Below the pieces are notes generated by a model. It saw only the letters and a program-made list of their open reading frames with translations. It had not been told where the DNA came from and made no database searches. Positions 21,120-33,231 of a DNA stretch of 64,000 nt are shown piece after piece. The DNA comes from Rhizobium rosettiformans. GTDB taxonomy: Bacteria; Pseudomonadota; Alphaproteobacteria; Rhizobiales; Rhizobiaceae. Location: contig NZ_CP032405.1 in NCBI RefSeq assembly GCF_016806065.1, positions 976,501 to 1,040,500 on the forward strand, in the 5' to 3' direction. Made by a program: the position numbers and the translations under genes. The first letter of the stretch is position 1; each line of letters opens with the position of its first letter.

Positions 21120-24116
21120 TCAACCGCCCAGAGCGTCCTCAAGGAAGGCTTCGAGCTGGGCGAGGTGCTTCGACATCAGGCCCGTTGCCGGCGAGGCAGC
21201 AGCCGGACGACCGGTGTAGCGAACGCGCTGGTACTTGGCGTCGATATGGGCAAGCACCCATTCCAGATACGGATCGATGAACGACCAGGCGCCCATGTTC
21301 TTCGGCTCTTCCTGGCACCAGACCATCTCCGCATTGCGGAAACGCGACAGCTCGTTGATGAGCGCCTTGGCCGGGAACGGGTAGAGCTGTTCGATACGCA
21401 GCAGGTAGATGTCGTCGATGCCGCGCTTTTCGCGCTCTTCGAGCAGATCGTAGTAGACCTTGCCCGTGCACATGACGACGCGGCGGATCTTTGCATCCTT
21501 CTGAAGCTTGATCGGGCCGTCCTTGATGACCTCGGCATCGTCCCACAGCAGGCGGTGGAACGAGCTTTCGCCGGCCATTTCGGCAAGGCTCGAGGTTGCC
21601 CGCTTGTGGCGCAGCAAGGACTTCGGCGTCATCATGATCAACGGCTTGCGGAAGTCACGCTTCATCTGACGGCGCAGAATGTGGAAGTAGTTCGACGGCG
21701 TCGTGACGTTCGCGACCTGCATATTGTCTTCGGCGCACATCTGCAGCCAGCGCTCGAGGCGGGCCGAAGAGTGTTCCGGACCCTGGCCTTCATAGCCGTG
21801 CGGCAGCAGGCAGACGAGACCGGACATGCGCAGCCACTTGCGTTCACCCGACGAGATGAACTGGTCGAAGACGACCTGCGCACCGTTGGCGAAGTCGCCG
21901 AACTGGGCTTCCCAGAGCGTCAGCGCATTCGGACGGGCGAGCGAATAGCCGTATTCGAAGCCGAGAACGGCCTCCTCCGACAGCATCGAGTTGATGACTT
22001 CGTAGCGCGCCTGGTTCGGGGCGAGATTGGCGAGCGGGATGTAGCGTTCTTCGGTGTCCTGATCGTAGAGAACCGAATGGCGCTGCGAGAAGGTACCGCG
22101 TTCGCAATCCTGACCGGACAGACGGATCTTGTGGCCTTCGACGGCAAGCGAACCGAAGGCGAGAGCTTCGCCCATGGCCCAGTCGATGCCTTCGCCGGTT
22201 TCGATCATCTGCGCGCGGTTGTCCATGAAGCGCTGGATCGTGCGGTGCGCCTTGAAGCCCTCGGGAATGATCGACAGCTTGCGGCCGATCTCCTTGAGCT
22301 GCTTCATCGGCACGGCGGTCTTGCCACGACGCTGCTCGTCGGCATTGTCGGCGGTCCTCAGACCCGACCAGACGCCGTCCAGCCAGTCGGCCTTGTTCGG
22401 CTTGTAGCTCTGACCGGCTTCGAACTCCTGCTCGAGATGGGCGCGCCAGTCGGCCTTCATCTTCTCGAGTTCGCCCTCGGTGATCAGGCCCTCGGCGATC
22501 AGACGCTCGCCATAGATGTTGACCACGGTCTTGTGGGCGCGGATTTCCTTGTACATCTTCGGCTGCGTGAAGGACGGCTCATCGCCTTCGTTATGACCGA
22601 AGCGGCGATAGCAGAACATGTCGACGACGACAGGCTTGTGGAACTTCATCCGGTATTCGGTCGCGACCTTGGCCGCGTAGACCACGGCTTCCGGATCGTC
22701 GCCGTTGACGTGGAAGATCGGCGCTTCGATCATCTTGGCGACGTCGGACGGATAAGGTGACGAACGCGAGAAGGCCGGATTGGTGGTGAAGCCGATCTGG
22801 TTGTTGATGATGACGTGCAGCGTACCGGCCACGCGGTGACCGCGCAGGCCCGACAGACCGAGAATTTCCGCTGTGACACCCTGGCCGGCAAAGGCTGCAT
22901 CACCATGCAACAGAAGCGGCAGTACCTTGGCGCGCTCCTTGAGCGGGATGACGTCGCCTTCCCAGGTTTTGGCGATCTGGTCCTGCTTCGCACGGGCCTT
23001 GCCCATCACAACAGGGTTGACGATTTCAAGGTGCGAAGGATTGGCCGTCAGCGACAGGTGAACCTTGTTGCCATCGAACTCGCGGTCCGAGGAGGCGCCG
23101 AGGTGATACTTCACGTCGCCGGAGCCTTCGACTTCGTCGGGCTTGAACGAACCGCCCTTGAACTCGTGGAACACGGCACGGTGCGGCTTTGCCATGACAT
23201 TGGTCAGGACGTTCAGGCGACCACGATGGGCCATGCCGAGAACGACCTGTTCAAGGCCTTCCTGGCCACCGCGCTTGATGATCTGCTCCAGCGCCGGGAT
23301 CAGGGATTCACCGCCGTCGAGACCGAAACGCTTGGTGCCCTTGTACTTGACGTCGATGAACTGCTCGAAGCCCTCGGCCTCGATCAGCTTCTGAAGGATC
23401 GCCTTCTTGCCGTTCGGCGTGAATTCGACGCCCTTGCCAGGGCCTTCAATGCGTTCCTGGATCCAGGCTTTTTCTTCCGGATTGGAGATGTGCATGAATT
23501 CGACGCCGAGCGTCGAGCAATAGGTGCGCTGCAGGATGTCGAGCATCTGCGGGATCGTGGCGTATTCCAGACCCAGCACGTTGTCGATGAAGATCTTGCG
23601 GCTGTAATCGGCTTCAGTGAAGCCGTAAGCGGTCGGCGAAAGCTCGTTGTAGTCATCAACCGGAGCGGCGAGACCGAGCGGGTCGAGCTTGGCGTGCAGG
23701 TGACCGCGCATGCGATATGCACGGATCATCATGATGGCGCGAACGGAATCCCGCGTTGCCTGCAGGACTTCAGCTTCCGAAACAGACTTTCCGGTCGAAG
23801 CGGCGGTCGCTTCTGCCTTGGCCTGAACTTTCTTTTCGATGACCTTTTCGACCACGCCCCAGTTACCGTCGAGCGCGTTGACGAGATCGCCACCTTCGGC
23901 GATCGGCCAGTTTTTGCGCTGCCAGGACGCGCCCTTCGCGGCTTTCTTCACATCGGTCGGATTGTCGGCCAGCGCCTTGAAGAAGGCCTGCCACTCGTCG
24001 GAAACCGACGAGGGATCTTCCTCGTAGCGCGCATAAAGCTGCTCGATATAGGCCGCATTCGATCCGTCGAGGAAGGACGTGATCAGAAACTGCTCGTTGG
24101 CTTCTTGCCTACCCAT
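21120..24116 (-). CDS. sucA: 2-oxoglutarate dehydrogenase E1 component
   Basis: Thiamine-diphosphate-dependent E1 (998 residues) that decarboxylates 2-oxoglutarate and succinylates the lipoyl group of SucB. The N-terminal E2-binding segment has FLDGSNAAYIEQLYARYEED. The central part holds the ThDP fold (LGMAHRGRLNVLTN; GDAAFAGQGVTAE; the NNQIGFTT loop) and the C-terminal transketolase-like domain completes the family length. It starts 163 bases after sucD, the largest gap inside the operon, and that gap contains a long hairpin. Confidence 0.98.
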   Translation of the reverse strand: MGRQEANEQFLITSFLDGSNAAYIEQLYARYEEDPSSVSDEWQAFFKALADNPTDVKKAAKGASWQRKNWPIAEGGDLVNALDGNWGVVEKVIEKKVQAKAEATAASTGKSVSEAEVLQATRDSVRAIMMIRAYRMRGHLHAKLDPLGLAAPVDDYNELSPTAYGFTEADYSRKIFIDNVLGLEYATIPQMLDILQRTYCSTLGVEFMHISNPEEKAWIQERIEGPGKGVEFTPNGKKAILQKLIEAEGFEQFIDVKYKGTKRFGLDGGESLIPALEQIIKRGGQEGLEQVVLGMAHRGRLNVLTNVMAKPHRAVFHEFKGGSFKPDEVEGSGDVKYHLGASSDREFDGNKVHLSLTANPSHLEIVNPVVMGKARAKQDQIAKTWEGDVIPLKERAKVLPLLLHGDAAFAGQGVTAEILGLSGLRGHRVAGTLHVIINNQIGFTTNPAFSRSSPYPSDVAKMIEAPIFHVNGDDPEAVVYAAKVATEYRMKFHKPVVVDMFCYRRFGHNEGDEPSFTQPKMYKEIRAHKTVVNIYGERLIAEGLITEGELEKMKADWRAHLEQEFEAGQSYKPNKADWLDGVWSGLRTADNADEQRRGKTAVPMKQLKEIGRKLSIIPEGFKAHRTIQRFMDNRAQMIETGEGIDWAMGEALAFGSLAVEGHKIRLSGQDCERGTFSQRHSVLYDQDTEERYIPLANLAPNQARYEVINSMLSEEAVLGFEYGYSLARPNALTLWEAQFGDFANGAQVVFDQFISSGERKWLRMSGLVCLLPHGYEGQGPEHSSARLERWLQMCAEDNMQVANVTTPSNYFHILRRQMKRDFRKPLIMMTPKSLLRHKRATSSLAEMAGESSFHRLLWDDAEVIKDGPIKLQKDAKIRRVVMCTGKVYYDLLEEREKRGIDDIYLLRIEQLYPFPAKALINELSRFRNAEMVWCQEEPKNMGAWSFIDPYLEWVLAHIDAKYQRVRYTGRPAAASPATGLMSKHLAQLEAFLEDALGG

Positions 24117-24225
24117 GGTGTTTTGCGAACCTCTCGGCTCGCCTCCCGACTAGAATTGATGGCCGGATGCCCGGCCTGCCGCTCGCGATCGTCAAAGATT
24201 GCGAATCGTCCCAGATATGCGAAGT

Positions 24226-24261
24226 CCAGGCGAAGGATTGGCGGACCAACCCTTCGCCTGG
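24226..24261. other. long stem-loop between sucD and sucA
   Basis: Arms 24226-24236 and 24251-24261 are perfectly complementary over 11 bp. After one mismatch (24237/24250), TTGG/CCAA extends the helix to a CGGA loop. It begins 18 bases past the sucD stop on the minus-strand message. No U tract follows, so it is not a standard terminator. It could protect or process the message, or attenuate between sucCD and sucAB. Confidence 0.75.
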
Positions 24262-24279
24262 CTTGATTTTCGTCAGGTC

Positions 24280-25182
24280 TCAGCCCTTGAGGACTTCGAC
24301 CAGGGTCTTGCCCAGACGTGCCGGCGAAGGCGAAACCTTGATGCCAGCTGCTTCCATGGCTTCGATCTTCGATTCTGCATCGCCCTTGCCGCCGGATACG
24401 ACAGCACCGGCATGACCCATGGTGCGGCCCTTCGGAGCAGTCCGGCCCGCGATGAAGCCGGCCATCGGCTTCTTGCGGCCCTTCTTGGCTTCGTCGATCA
24501 GGAACTGGGCTGCATCTTCTTCAGCCGAACCACCGATTTCGCCGATCATGATGATCGAGGTCGTGGCTTCGTCAGCGAGGAACATTTCGAGCACGTCGAT
24601 GAACTCGGTACCCTTGACCGGGTCGCCACCGATACCGACAGCAGTCGTCTGGCCGAGGCCTTCATTCGAAGTCTGGAACACCGCTTCATAGGTCAATGTT
24701 CCCGAGCGCGAGACGATACCGACCGAACCCTTGCGGAAGATCGAGCCCGGCATGATGCCGATCTTGCATTCTTCCGGTGTCAGGATACCCGGGCAGTTCG
24801 GACCGAGAAGGCGCGACTTGGACTTGTCGAGCTTGGCCTTGACCCGCACCATGTCCATGACCGGGATGCCCTCGGTGATGCAGGTGATGAACGGGATCTC
24901 GGCGTCAATCGCCTCGATGATGGCGTCAGCAGCGCCTGCCGGCGGAACGTAGATCACGGATGCGTCGGCACCGGTCTTTTCCTTGGCTTCGGCAACGGTT
25001 GCGAAGATCGGCAGGGTTTCACCCTTGGAGCCGGTCCAGTTTTCGCCACCCTTCTTCGGATGGATACCGCCGACCATCTGCGTGCCATAATAGGCAAGCG
25101 CCTGTTCGGTGTGGAAGGTGCCGGTCTTGCCGGTCAGGCCCTGAACGAGGACCTTGGTGTTCTTGTTTACAAGAATGGACAT
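24280..25182 (-). CDS. sucD: succinyl-CoA synthetase subunit alpha
   Basis: The alpha subunit (300 residues) carries the CoA site and the phosphorylated His. The CoA-binding Rossmann region begins [30 protein letters not shown] (about 148-159) and the active-site His in [18 protein letters not shown] (about 246) are intact. It begins 17 bases after sucC and makes the alpha-beta enzyme with it, giving ATP or GTP from succinyl-CoA in the TCA cycle. Confidence 0.98.
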   Translation of the reverse strand: MSILVNKNTKVLVQGLTGKTGTFHTEQALAYYGTQMVGGIHPKKGGENWTGSKGETLPIFATVAEAKEKTGADASVIYVPPAGAADAIIEAIDAEIPFITCITEGIPVMDMVRVKAKLDKSKSRLLGPNCPGILTPEECKIGIMPGSIFRKGSVGIVSRSGTLTYEAVFQTSNEGLGQTTAVGIGGDPVKGTEFIDVLEMFLADEATTSIIMIGEIGGSAEEDAAQFLIDEAKKGRKKPMAGFIAGRTAPKGRTMGHAGAVVSGGKGDAESKIEAMEAAGIKVSPSPARLGKTLVEVLKG

Positions 25183-25199
25183 CGAATAGGTTCCTCAGA

Positions 25200-26393
<1,194 letters not shown>

Positions 26394-26438
26394 TGTCGTG
26401 TCCCTGTTCTGGGTCGCCCGATAGTGGGGCTAAGGCAA

Positions 26439-27506
<1,068 letters not shown>

Positions 27507-27550
27507 TCAGTGTATCAATTTCAATCGGTTAGAAGATAAAATTCTTACGT

Positions 27551-27595
27551 AAACGTCAAAAATTATGTCACTGAGCCGTCATGATTTTGACGTTT
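27551..27595. repeat. 11-bp inverted repeat at the zapE 3' end
   Basis: AAACGTCAAAA (27551-27561) and its exact reverse complement (27585-27595) flank 23 bases that include the zapE stop codon. The right arm lies in the last zapE codons. The AT-rich stem could work as a weak terminator for zapE, and the TTTTGACG half-sites could also be an operator for the downstream mdh promoter region. Confidence 0.6.
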
Positions 27596-28738
27596 TGACT
27601 GATGCAGCGCGAGGTAATCTGCGCTGCGCATTTCGAAAAGACGCGAAACTGTTCGATCAAATTCAAAGCCTTCGGTGCCCTTCTTTTCCGTCAGAAGGGC
27701 TTCCGGCATCGCAACGGCGGACGCGAACAGCCGCACACCGGCGTCATAAAGAGCATCGATCAGGATGATGAAGCGTTTCGTCTCATTCCGCTTCTCGGGG
27801 CCGAGATGCGGAATGTTCTCGACGAAAACCACATCGAAGCGCTTGGCGATCGCCAGATAGTCGGATGCGCCGAGCGGACGCTCGCAGAGATCGCGGAAGC
27901 TGAAGCGCGCAGCCCGGCCAGCCGCACGCGGGATCTCGATGGTCCTGCCCTTCATCTCGATCGACGTATCAACCTCGGGCGCACCTTCAGTCACACGTCT
28001 CCAGGCAATGTCCATCATCTTCGGCGCGTCGTCGAGCGGTGCGATGTAGACCGGAAGGCTCTCCATCTTTTCCAGACGGTAGTCGGTCGGAGAATCGAGC
28101 GTCGAGACATCGACATTCTTTTTCAGCAGATCGACGAAGGGTAGAAACAGTCCACGGTTCAGCCCATCCCGATAGAGGTTGTCAGGCTCGACATTTGACG
28201 TTGCCACCAGCGTGCAACCCCGCGCAAAAAGCTCGGTGAAAAGTCGTGCGAGGATCATCGCATCGGCGATATCGGTCACCGTGAACTCGTCGAAGCAGAG
28301 GAGCTGCGCTTCTTCGCGAAGTGCTGCCGCGACCGGCGGCACGGGATCGGCCTGCTTCGTTTCGCCGGTCTTCAGTTTCTGGCGATGAGCATGAATCCGC
28401 GCATGCACGTCGGCCATGAACTCGTGGAAATGCGCGCGGCGCTTCTTCTCGACGGGTGCGAGCTTGAAGAACAGGTCCATGAGCATGGTCTTGCCCCGAC
28501 CGACGCTGCCATGGACATAAAGACCCTTAATGGGGATTTCCTGTTTGCGCCGCTGGGCAAACATCCAGCCCAGCGCGCTCTTCTTGGCAGCGGGCTTGCG
28601 CGCCTTGAACTCTGTCAGGATACGGTCAAGCTTCTCGGCAACGCCGAACTGATGGCGATCAGGCTGAAGTGTTCCCGCCTCCGTCATCGCGCGCAACTGC
28701 TCGACGACGCTCAAGCCGTAGTCAGGAACTGGCTGCAT
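27563..28738 (-). CDS. zapE: cell division protein ZapE (AFG1-like ATPase)
   Basis: An AFG1/ZapE-type P-loop ATPase (391 residues). Walker A GSVGRGKT is at 77-84 and Walker B LLCFDEF centres on D150/E151. The N-terminal PVPDYG and the VFVENIPHLGPEKRNETKRF stretch are also characteristic. In E. coli ZapE binds FtsZ at the constricting ring; the mitochondrial homologue helps respiratory complex turnover. It lies between sdhCDAB/omp19 and mdh, a neighbourhood common in rhizobia, but its link with the TCA genes is not proven. Confidence 0.93.
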   Translation of the reverse strand: MQPVPDYGLSVVEQLRAMTEAGTLQPDRHQFGVAEKLDRILTEFKARKPAAKKSALGWMFAQRRKQEIPIKGLYVHGSVGRGKTMLMDLFFKLAPVEKKRRAHFHEFMADVHARIHAHRQKLKTGETKQADPVPPVAAALREEAQLLCFDEFTVTDIADAMILARLFTELFARGCTLVATSNVEPDNLYRDGLNRGLFLPFVDLLKKNVDVSTLDSPTDYRLEKMESLPVYIAPLDDAPKMMDIAWRRVTEGAPEVDTSIEMKGRTIEIPRAAGRAARFSFRDLCERPLGASDYLAIAKRFDVVFVENIPHLGPEKRNETKRFIILIDALYDAGVRLFASAVAMPEALLTEKKGTEGFEFDRTVSRLFEMRSADYLALHQSKRQNHDGSVT

Positions 28739-28759
28739 GAATGAATGTCCCGCCGGGAG

Positions 28760-28780
28760 GGTGGCCCAAGGCGGGCCACC
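28760..28780 (-). terminator. possible terminator or hairpin between omp19 and zapE
   Basis: Perfect 8-bp arms GGTGGCCC (28760-28767) and GGGCCACC (28773-28780) close a five-base loop 18 bases past the omp19 stop. There is no U tract after it on the minus strand, so it would be an inefficient or Rho-assisted terminator. It ends about 20 bases before the zapE start and might instead affect zapE translation. Confidence 0.5.
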
Positions 28781-28798
28781 GCAGGAATGAGAAGAGGA

Positions 28799-29329
28799 TC
28801 AGCGGCTGAGGCTGACCGGCTGGCCGGACGCGGTGCTGCCGTCGAACCTGGCATCGGCGGTCTTGTAGAGGCTGCCGATCGTATTGCCGTTGCGGTCCTT
28901 GAGCACGACCTGCTTGCCGCCCGCCACTTCCCAGGAACCCATCGTCGTGAGTTCGCCAGCACAGCCGCGGGTGCCGCCACGCGAGCCGCTGCCAAGATTG
29001 GTGAGGGTCAGGAACATGTCGCAGCTTGCGCCAGCGCTCTGGACGCGCCAGTTGCCGACCATCGATTCCTTGGTGACGTCGAGCGCGGTGGCTGGAGCGC
29101 CAGCAGCGCCGACGGCAGCCGCCGTATTCGTTGCCGGAGCAGCAGGGAACTGATTGGGGTCAGCCGAGCCGGGCGGCGGAAGCTGGCCGGACTGCACCGA
29201 GGGTACCGGCTGTGCCTGCAGCGGCGGAAGAGCGCTGTTGGCGGAATTCATGTTGCTGTAGGATGTACGCTGGCACCCCGCGAGCGCCAGAAGGATGGCT
29301 GCTCCGGTGACTGCATGGCTGAATTTCAT
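28799..29329 (-). CDS. omp19: outer-membrane lipoprotein Omp19 family (AprI/Inh domain)
   Basis: A 176-residue lipoprotein. The signal peptide ends in lipobox LALAGC, so Cys19 is the lipidation site. A flexible Pro/Ala/Gln-rich segment (about 35-95) leads into a C-terminal Inh-type beta-barrel: [20 protein letters not shown], then [15 protein letters not shown] and a final [12 protein letters not shown]. The overall pattern follows Brucella Omp19, an immunogenic outer-membrane lipoprotein with protease-inhibitor activity. ATG 29329 is preferred for its 7-base spacing to GGAG; ATG 29332 is directly upstream. Confidence 0.9.
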   Translation of the reverse strand: MKFSHAVTGAAILLALAGCQRTSYSNMNSANSALPPLQAQPVPSVQSGQLPPPGSADPNQFPAAPATNTAAAVGAAGAPATALDVTKESMVGNWRVQSAGASCDMFLTLTNLGSGSRGGTRGCAGELTTMGSWEVAGGKQVVLKDRNGNTIGSLYKTADARFDGSTASGQPVSLSR

Positions 29330-29460
29330 CATTATACTCCCGCTCTCGCGACCTGCGCCGCAACCTGCCGTACAACTGGGTTTTAAATATGTTACGTGAA
29401 TATGGTTAATCAAGTTCCATATCGCGCCCGATCGATAGCCGGCACTATAAGGATAAATTA

Positions 29461-29489
29461 AGGCCGCCCGAAACAGTTCCGGACGGCCT
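29461..29489 (-). terminator. terminator of sdhCDAB
   Basis: Arms 29461-29470 and 29480-29489 pair over 10 bp (one G-U on the minus strand) with a 9-base loop, followed on the minus strand by TAATTTAT. It lies 23 bases past the sdhB stop and upstream of omp19, so it separates the two units. Confidence 0.75.
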
Positions 29490-29511
29490 CTCATTCTTTT
29501 GACAATGTGGC

Positions 29512-30291
29512 TCAGGCGCGACGCTCGACCATCATCTTCTTGATTTCCGCGATCGCCTTAGCCGGGTTCAGCCCCTTCGGGCAGGCCTGCGCGCAGTTCA
29601 TGATCGTGTGGCAACGATAGAGGCGGAAGGGATCCTCGAGATTATCGAGGCGCTCGCCGGTCGCTTCGTCGCGGCTATCGATCAGCCAGCGATAGGCCTG
29701 CAGCAGCACGGCCGGACCGAGATAACGGTCACCGTTCCACCAATAGCTGGGACAGGAGGTCGAGCAGCAGGCGCAGAGAATGCACTCGTAGAGACCGTCG
29801 AGCTTCTGGCGATCCTCGTGGCTCTGCTTCCATTCCTTCGCCGGAGGCGGCGACACCGTCTGCAGCCAGGGCTCGATCGAACGATGCTGGGCATAGAAGT
29901 TCGAGAGGTCAGGCACCAGATCCTTGACCACAGGCATATGCGGCAACGGATAGACCTTAACGGTCCCATTCACCTCATCCATGCCCTTGGTGCAGGCAAG
30001 CGTGTTCGTGCCATCGATGTTCATCGCGCACGAGCCGCAGATGCCTTCACGACAGGAACGGCGCAGCGTCAGCGTCGGGTCGATATTGTTCTTGATGTAG
30101 AGAAGGCCATCGAGAACCATCGGGCCGCAATCGTCGACATCGATGTAGTAGGTATCGATGCGCGGATTGGCGCCATCATCCGGGTTCCAGCGATAGACCC
30201 GGTATTCGCGCACGTTCTTGGCGCCGGCCGGCTTCGGCCAGACCTTGCCTTCGGTGACCTGGGAATTCTTGGGGAGAGCGAGTTCTACCAT
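29512..30291 (-). CDS. sdhB: succinate dehydrogenase iron-sulfur subunit
   Basis: The electron-transfer subunit (259 residues) of complex II. It contains the [2Fe-2S] cluster motif CREGICGSC (about 79-87) with a further Cys near 100, the [4Fe-4S] motif CILCACC...C near 170-180, and the [3Fe-4S] region [17 protein letters not shown] near the C-terminus. It passes electrons from SdhA flavin to quinone. It starts 15 bases after sdhA and is the last gene of sdhCDAB. Confidence 0.98.
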   Translation of the reverse strand: MVELALPKNSQVTEGKVWPKPAGAKNVREYRVYRWNPDDGANPRIDTYYIDVDDCGPMVLDGLLYIKNNIDPTLTLRRSCREGICGSCAMNIDGTNTLACTKGMDEVNGTVKVYPLPHMPVVKDLVPDLSNFYAQHRSIEPWLQTVSPPPAKEWKQSHEDRQKLDGLYECILCACCSTSCPSYWWNGDRYLGPAVLLQAYRWLIDSRDEATGERLDNLEDPFRLYRCHTIMNCAQACPKGLNPAKAIAEIKKMMVERRA

Positions 30292-30306
30292 GATGAGTTC
30301 CTCAAA

Positions 30307-32151
30307 TCAGTAGACGCGAGCCTTGGGCGCGATCTTCTGGGGATCGATGCCTTCAGCGATGAGCTCGGTATGAACAGGACGGTAGTCGAGCTTGACGTCG
30401 CCCGCTTCCGAAACCCAGGCCAGCGTATGCTTGCGCCAGTTCTCGTCGTCGCGACCGCCAAACGGACCGGAGGTGTAGTCTTCGCGCGCATGCGAACCAC
30501 GGCTCTCCTTGCGGGCCTCGGCGCCATAGACCGTGGTGATCGCATTGGCCATCAGGTTGTGCAGCTCGAGGGTCTCGACCAGATCCGAGTTCCAGATCAT
30601 CGAACGGTCGGTGACCTTGATGTCTGGCAGCTCCTTCCAGATCGCCGACAGACGCTGGCAGCCACTTTCAAGCGATTCCTGCGTGCGGAAGACGGCCGCG
30701 TCTTCCTGCATGGCGCGCTGCATCTTGTCGCGCAGCACGGCGGTCGGGGTCTGGCCCGAAGCGTGACGCGTGTTGTCGAAGCGGTCCATGATCTTGTCGC
30801 AGGCAGCGACATTGAGCGCCGGGATCGGCGAGGTACGGTCGATGACCTCAGCAGCCCGGATAGCTGCAGCGCGACCGAAGACGACAAGGTCGATCAGCGA
30901 GTTCGAGCCGAGACGGTTTGCCCCGTGAACAGACGCGCAACCAGCTTCACCGACGGCCATCAGGCCCGGAATGATGCGTTCCGGATTGTTGGAGTCGGCG
31001 TTCAGCACTTCGCCCCAATAGTTCGTCGGAATGCCGCCCATGTTGTAGTGAACAGTCGGCAGAACCGGGATCGGCTCGCGGGTCACATCGACGCCGGCAA
31101 AGATCTTGGCCGATTCCGAGATACCCGGCAGTCGTTCGTGCAGGACGGCGGGATCAAGGTGGTCGAGATGCAGGAAGATGTGGTCCTTGTTCTTGCCGAC
31201 GCCGCGGCCTTCACGGATTTCCATCGTCATGCAACGCGAGACGACGTCACGCGAGGCAAGATCCTTGGCGGACGGGGCGTAACGCTCCATGAAGCGCTCG
31301 CCTTCGGAGTTGACGAGATAACCGCCTTCGCCGCGTGCGCCTTCGGTAATCAGACAGCCGGCGCCGTAGATGCCGGTCGGGTGGAACTGGACGAATTCCA
31401 TGTCCTGCAGCGGAAGACCCGCGCGGGCAATCATGCCGCCGCCGTCGCCGGTGCAGGTGTGCGCGGACGTCGCCGAGAAGTAGGCGCGGCCATAACCACC
31501 CGTCGCCAAAACGACCATCTTCGCGGAGAAGCGATGGATGGTGCCGTCGTCGAGGTTCCAGGCAACGACGCCGGTGCAGCGGCTGCCATCGTCAGACATG
31601 ATCAGATCGAGCGCGAAATACTCGATGAAGAACTCCGCATTGTTGCGCAGCGACTGGCCGTAAAGCGTGTGCAGGATGGCGTGGCCGGTACGGTCGGCAG
31701 CAGCACAGGTGCGCTGTACCGGCGGGCCTTCGCCATAGTTCTGCATGTGACCGCCGAAGGGGCGCTGATAGATCTTGCCTTCTTCATTACGCGAGAAGGG
31801 AACACCGTAATGCTCGAGCTCATAGACCGCCTTCGGCGCTTCCATGGCGAGATACTGCATGGCATCGACATCACCGAGCCAGTCGGAACCCTTGACGGTG
31901 TCATAGAGGTGCCACTGCCAGCAGTCGGGCGTCATGTTGTTCAGCGAAGCGGCAATACCGCCCTGGGCCGCAACGGTGTGTGAGCGGGTCGGGAAGACCT
32001 TGGTGATGCAGGCCGTCTTGAAGCCCTGTTCGGCCATGCCGAGCGTCGCGCGAAGGCCAGCACCACCGGCGCCGACGACCACGACGTCGTAGGAATGGTC
32101 AACATAGGTATAGGCTTTGCCGGTCTGGGCGAAGTTATGAATGGTTGCCAT
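30307..32151 (-). CDS. sdhA: succinate dehydrogenase flavoprotein subunit
   Basis: The catalytic subunit (614 residues), oxidising succinate to fumarate. The FAD Rossmann motif [12 protein letters not shown] is near 25-36, and the covalent-FAD His is in [10 protein letters not shown] (about 57-66). The succinate-binding HPTGIYG stretch and the capping domain are intact, and the C-terminus ends in [10 protein letters not shown]...PKARVY, as in other alphaproteobacterial SdhA. It follows sdhD by 6 bases. Confidence 0.99.
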   Translation of the reverse strand: MATIHNFAQTGKAYTYVDHSYDVVVVGAGGAGLRATLGMAEQGFKTACITKVFPTRSHTVAAQGGIAASLNNMTPDCWQWHLYDTVKGSDWLGDVDAMQYLAMEAPKAVYELEHYGVPFSRNEEGKIYQRPFGGHMQNYGEGPPVQRTCAAADRTGHAILHTLYGQSLRNNAEFFIEYFALDLIMSDDGSRCTGVVAWNLDDGTIHRFSAKMVVLATGGYGRAYFSATSAHTCTGDGGGMIARAGLPLQDMEFVQFHPTGIYGAGCLITEGARGEGGYLVNSEGERFMERYAPSAKDLASRDVVSRCMTMEIREGRGVGKNKDHIFLHLDHLDPAVLHERLPGISESAKIFAGVDVTREPIPVLPTVHYNMGGIPTNYWGEVLNADSNNPERIIPGLMAVGEAGCASVHGANRLGSNSLIDLVVFGRAAAIRAAEVIDRTSPIPALNVAACDKIMDRFDNTRHASGQTPTAVLRDKMQRAMQEDAAVFRTQESLESGCQRLSAIWKELPDIKVTDRSMIWNSDLVETLELHNLMANAITTVYGAEARKESRGSHAREDYTSGPFGGRDDENWRKHTLAWVSEAGDVKLDYRPVHTELIAEGIDPQKIAPKARVY

Positions 32152-32157
32152 GTTGAT

Positions 32158-32538
32158 TTACCCTACGAATGCGATCTTCAAGATGGCGAAAAGACAGAGA
32201 CCACCAATCAGGATCGCGAAGAACGTGTTCAGCATCAGAAGCAGAAGCTTGGCGATCTCCGCATGGACATAGTCCTCGATGATCACCTGCATGCCGAGCT
32301 TCATATGGATCAGGGCCGAAAGCACGACCAGACCCATGACGACGGCAACGAGCGGGTGCGACAATGCGCCAACCACCTCGGCATAGGGCGCGCCGTTGTA
32401 CATGACCAGAAAGCCGACGAAGAAGAGGATCAGCGGGATGTTCGAAACGGCCGTCAGACGCTGACGCCAGAAGTGCTCTGTGCCTTCCTTGGCCGAGCCG
32501 AGACCGCGGACCTTGCCGAGCGGAGTGCGCATATCCAT
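32158..32538 (-). CDS. sdhD: succinate dehydrogenase hydrophobic membrane anchor SdhD
   Basis: A 126-residue membrane anchor with three helices (about 32-52, 60-82 and 95-122). The N-terminal [19 protein letters not shown] is the usual cytosolic start in this group. Heme/quinone-side residues include the His of [19 protein letters not shown]. It begins 11 bases after sdhC. ATG 32538 is preferred over longer frames, which would run into sdhC; ATG 32532 is a close alternative. Confidence 0.95.
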   Translation of the reverse strand: MDMRTPLGKVRGLGSAKEGTEHFWRQRLTAVSNIPLILFFVGFLVMYNGAPYAEVVGALSHPLVAVVMGLVVLSALIHMKLGMQVIIEDYVHAEIAKLLLLMLNTFFAILIGGLCLFAILKIAFVG

Positions 32539-32549
32539 GAAATGGTGCC

Positions 32550-32945
32550 TCAGGTGCGAATGATATAGGCGACGACCCAGACGAGGATCGTCAGGACGAC
32601 GGACGCGATGATGTTCGCCTTGGCGAGCTTCGTCGAGAAATGCTTCTCGAAGCCATAGCCGACATCCCACATCAGGTGGCGAAGTCCGCCAAGCATGTGG
32701 TGGATCAGTGCCCAGGTATAACCGAACAGGATCAGGCGACCGATGATGGTTCCCATGAACCAGTTGACCCATTCGAAGTACTCGGCGCCGGTGGAGGCTG
32801 CCACGAGCCACCAAGCCACGAGGATCGTGCCGAAATATAGAGCCGCACCGGTGATGCGGTGCAGGATCGACATGACCATGGTGGGGATCGGCTTGTAGAT
32901 TTGCAGGTGCGGCGACAGGGGCCGGTTTTTAGTCACATTCGCCAT
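32550..32945 (-). CDS. sdhC: succinate dehydrogenase cytochrome b556 subunit
   Basis: The heme-binding anchor (131 residues) and first gene of sdhCDAB. The signature [10 protein letters not shown] is at the N-terminus, followed by [12 protein letters not shown] (about 23-34) and the heme-ligand region [13 protein letters not shown] (about 82-94). Three membrane helices are visible. It lies behind a 286-base intergenic region that contains an inverted repeat and probably its promoter. Confidence 0.97.
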   Translation of the reverse strand: MANVTKNRPLSPHLQIYKPIPTMVMSILHRITGAALYFGTILVAWWLVAASTGAEYFEWVNWFMGTIIGRLILFGYTWALIHHMLGGLRHLMWDVGYGFEKHFSTKLAKANIIASVVLTILVWVVAYIIRT

Positions 32946-32994
32946 CTAAACCTCGCGGCGTCTCGATGCGGTCCGAGAGTCCGGACATATTGTT

Positions 32995-33025
32995 TGCAAT
33001 GCGTCATAACGTTTGTGGCATTGCA
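32995..33025. promoter_or_regulatory. inverted repeat upstream of sdhC
   Basis: TGCAATGC (32995-33002) and its exact reverse complement GCATTGCA (33018-33025) are separated by 15 bases, about 50-80 bases upstream of the sdhC start. The two half-sites are spaced by about two helical turns, which fits a dimeric repressor or activator. I do not recognise the motif as a known Irr, RirA or Fnr box. Confidence 0.45.
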
Positions 33026-33195
33026 TCAGGGGGACGTTTAATCCTCGAAACCCCGGACGACAAGCACATTCGCTTGACGATTTCAATTTAATCGATTCGC
33101 GTGAACAGACCTTAAGCGTCCATGCGAACCGCATTCCTCCATACGAAAAAAGCGTTGAGATGGATGACTTTAGCAACCAGTTGCGGCATGTTGCG

Positions 33196-33211
33196 TTAAC
33201 GATTTGTTAAC
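33196..33211 (+). promoter_or_regulatory. CtrA-type binding site
   Basis: TTAA-N7-TTAAC is a full match to the consensus of the alphaproteobacterial cell-cycle regulator CtrA. It ends 21 bases upstream of the ATG of the 119-residue secreted-protein gene. The site lies where it could activate a nearby start or block RNA polymerase. The sdhC start is 250 bases away on the other strand, so the small gene is the more likely target. Confidence 0.6.
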
Positions 33212-33231
33212 TGCGTTCCGGAGGTTGCCGC

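Noticed and set aside
19653..22760. A 1035-codon open frame on the plus strand opposite sucB and sucA
   Set aside because: It mirrors the sucA/sucB codon pattern in a GC-rich genome, has no recognisable domain, and the minus-strand genes are full-length known enzymes.
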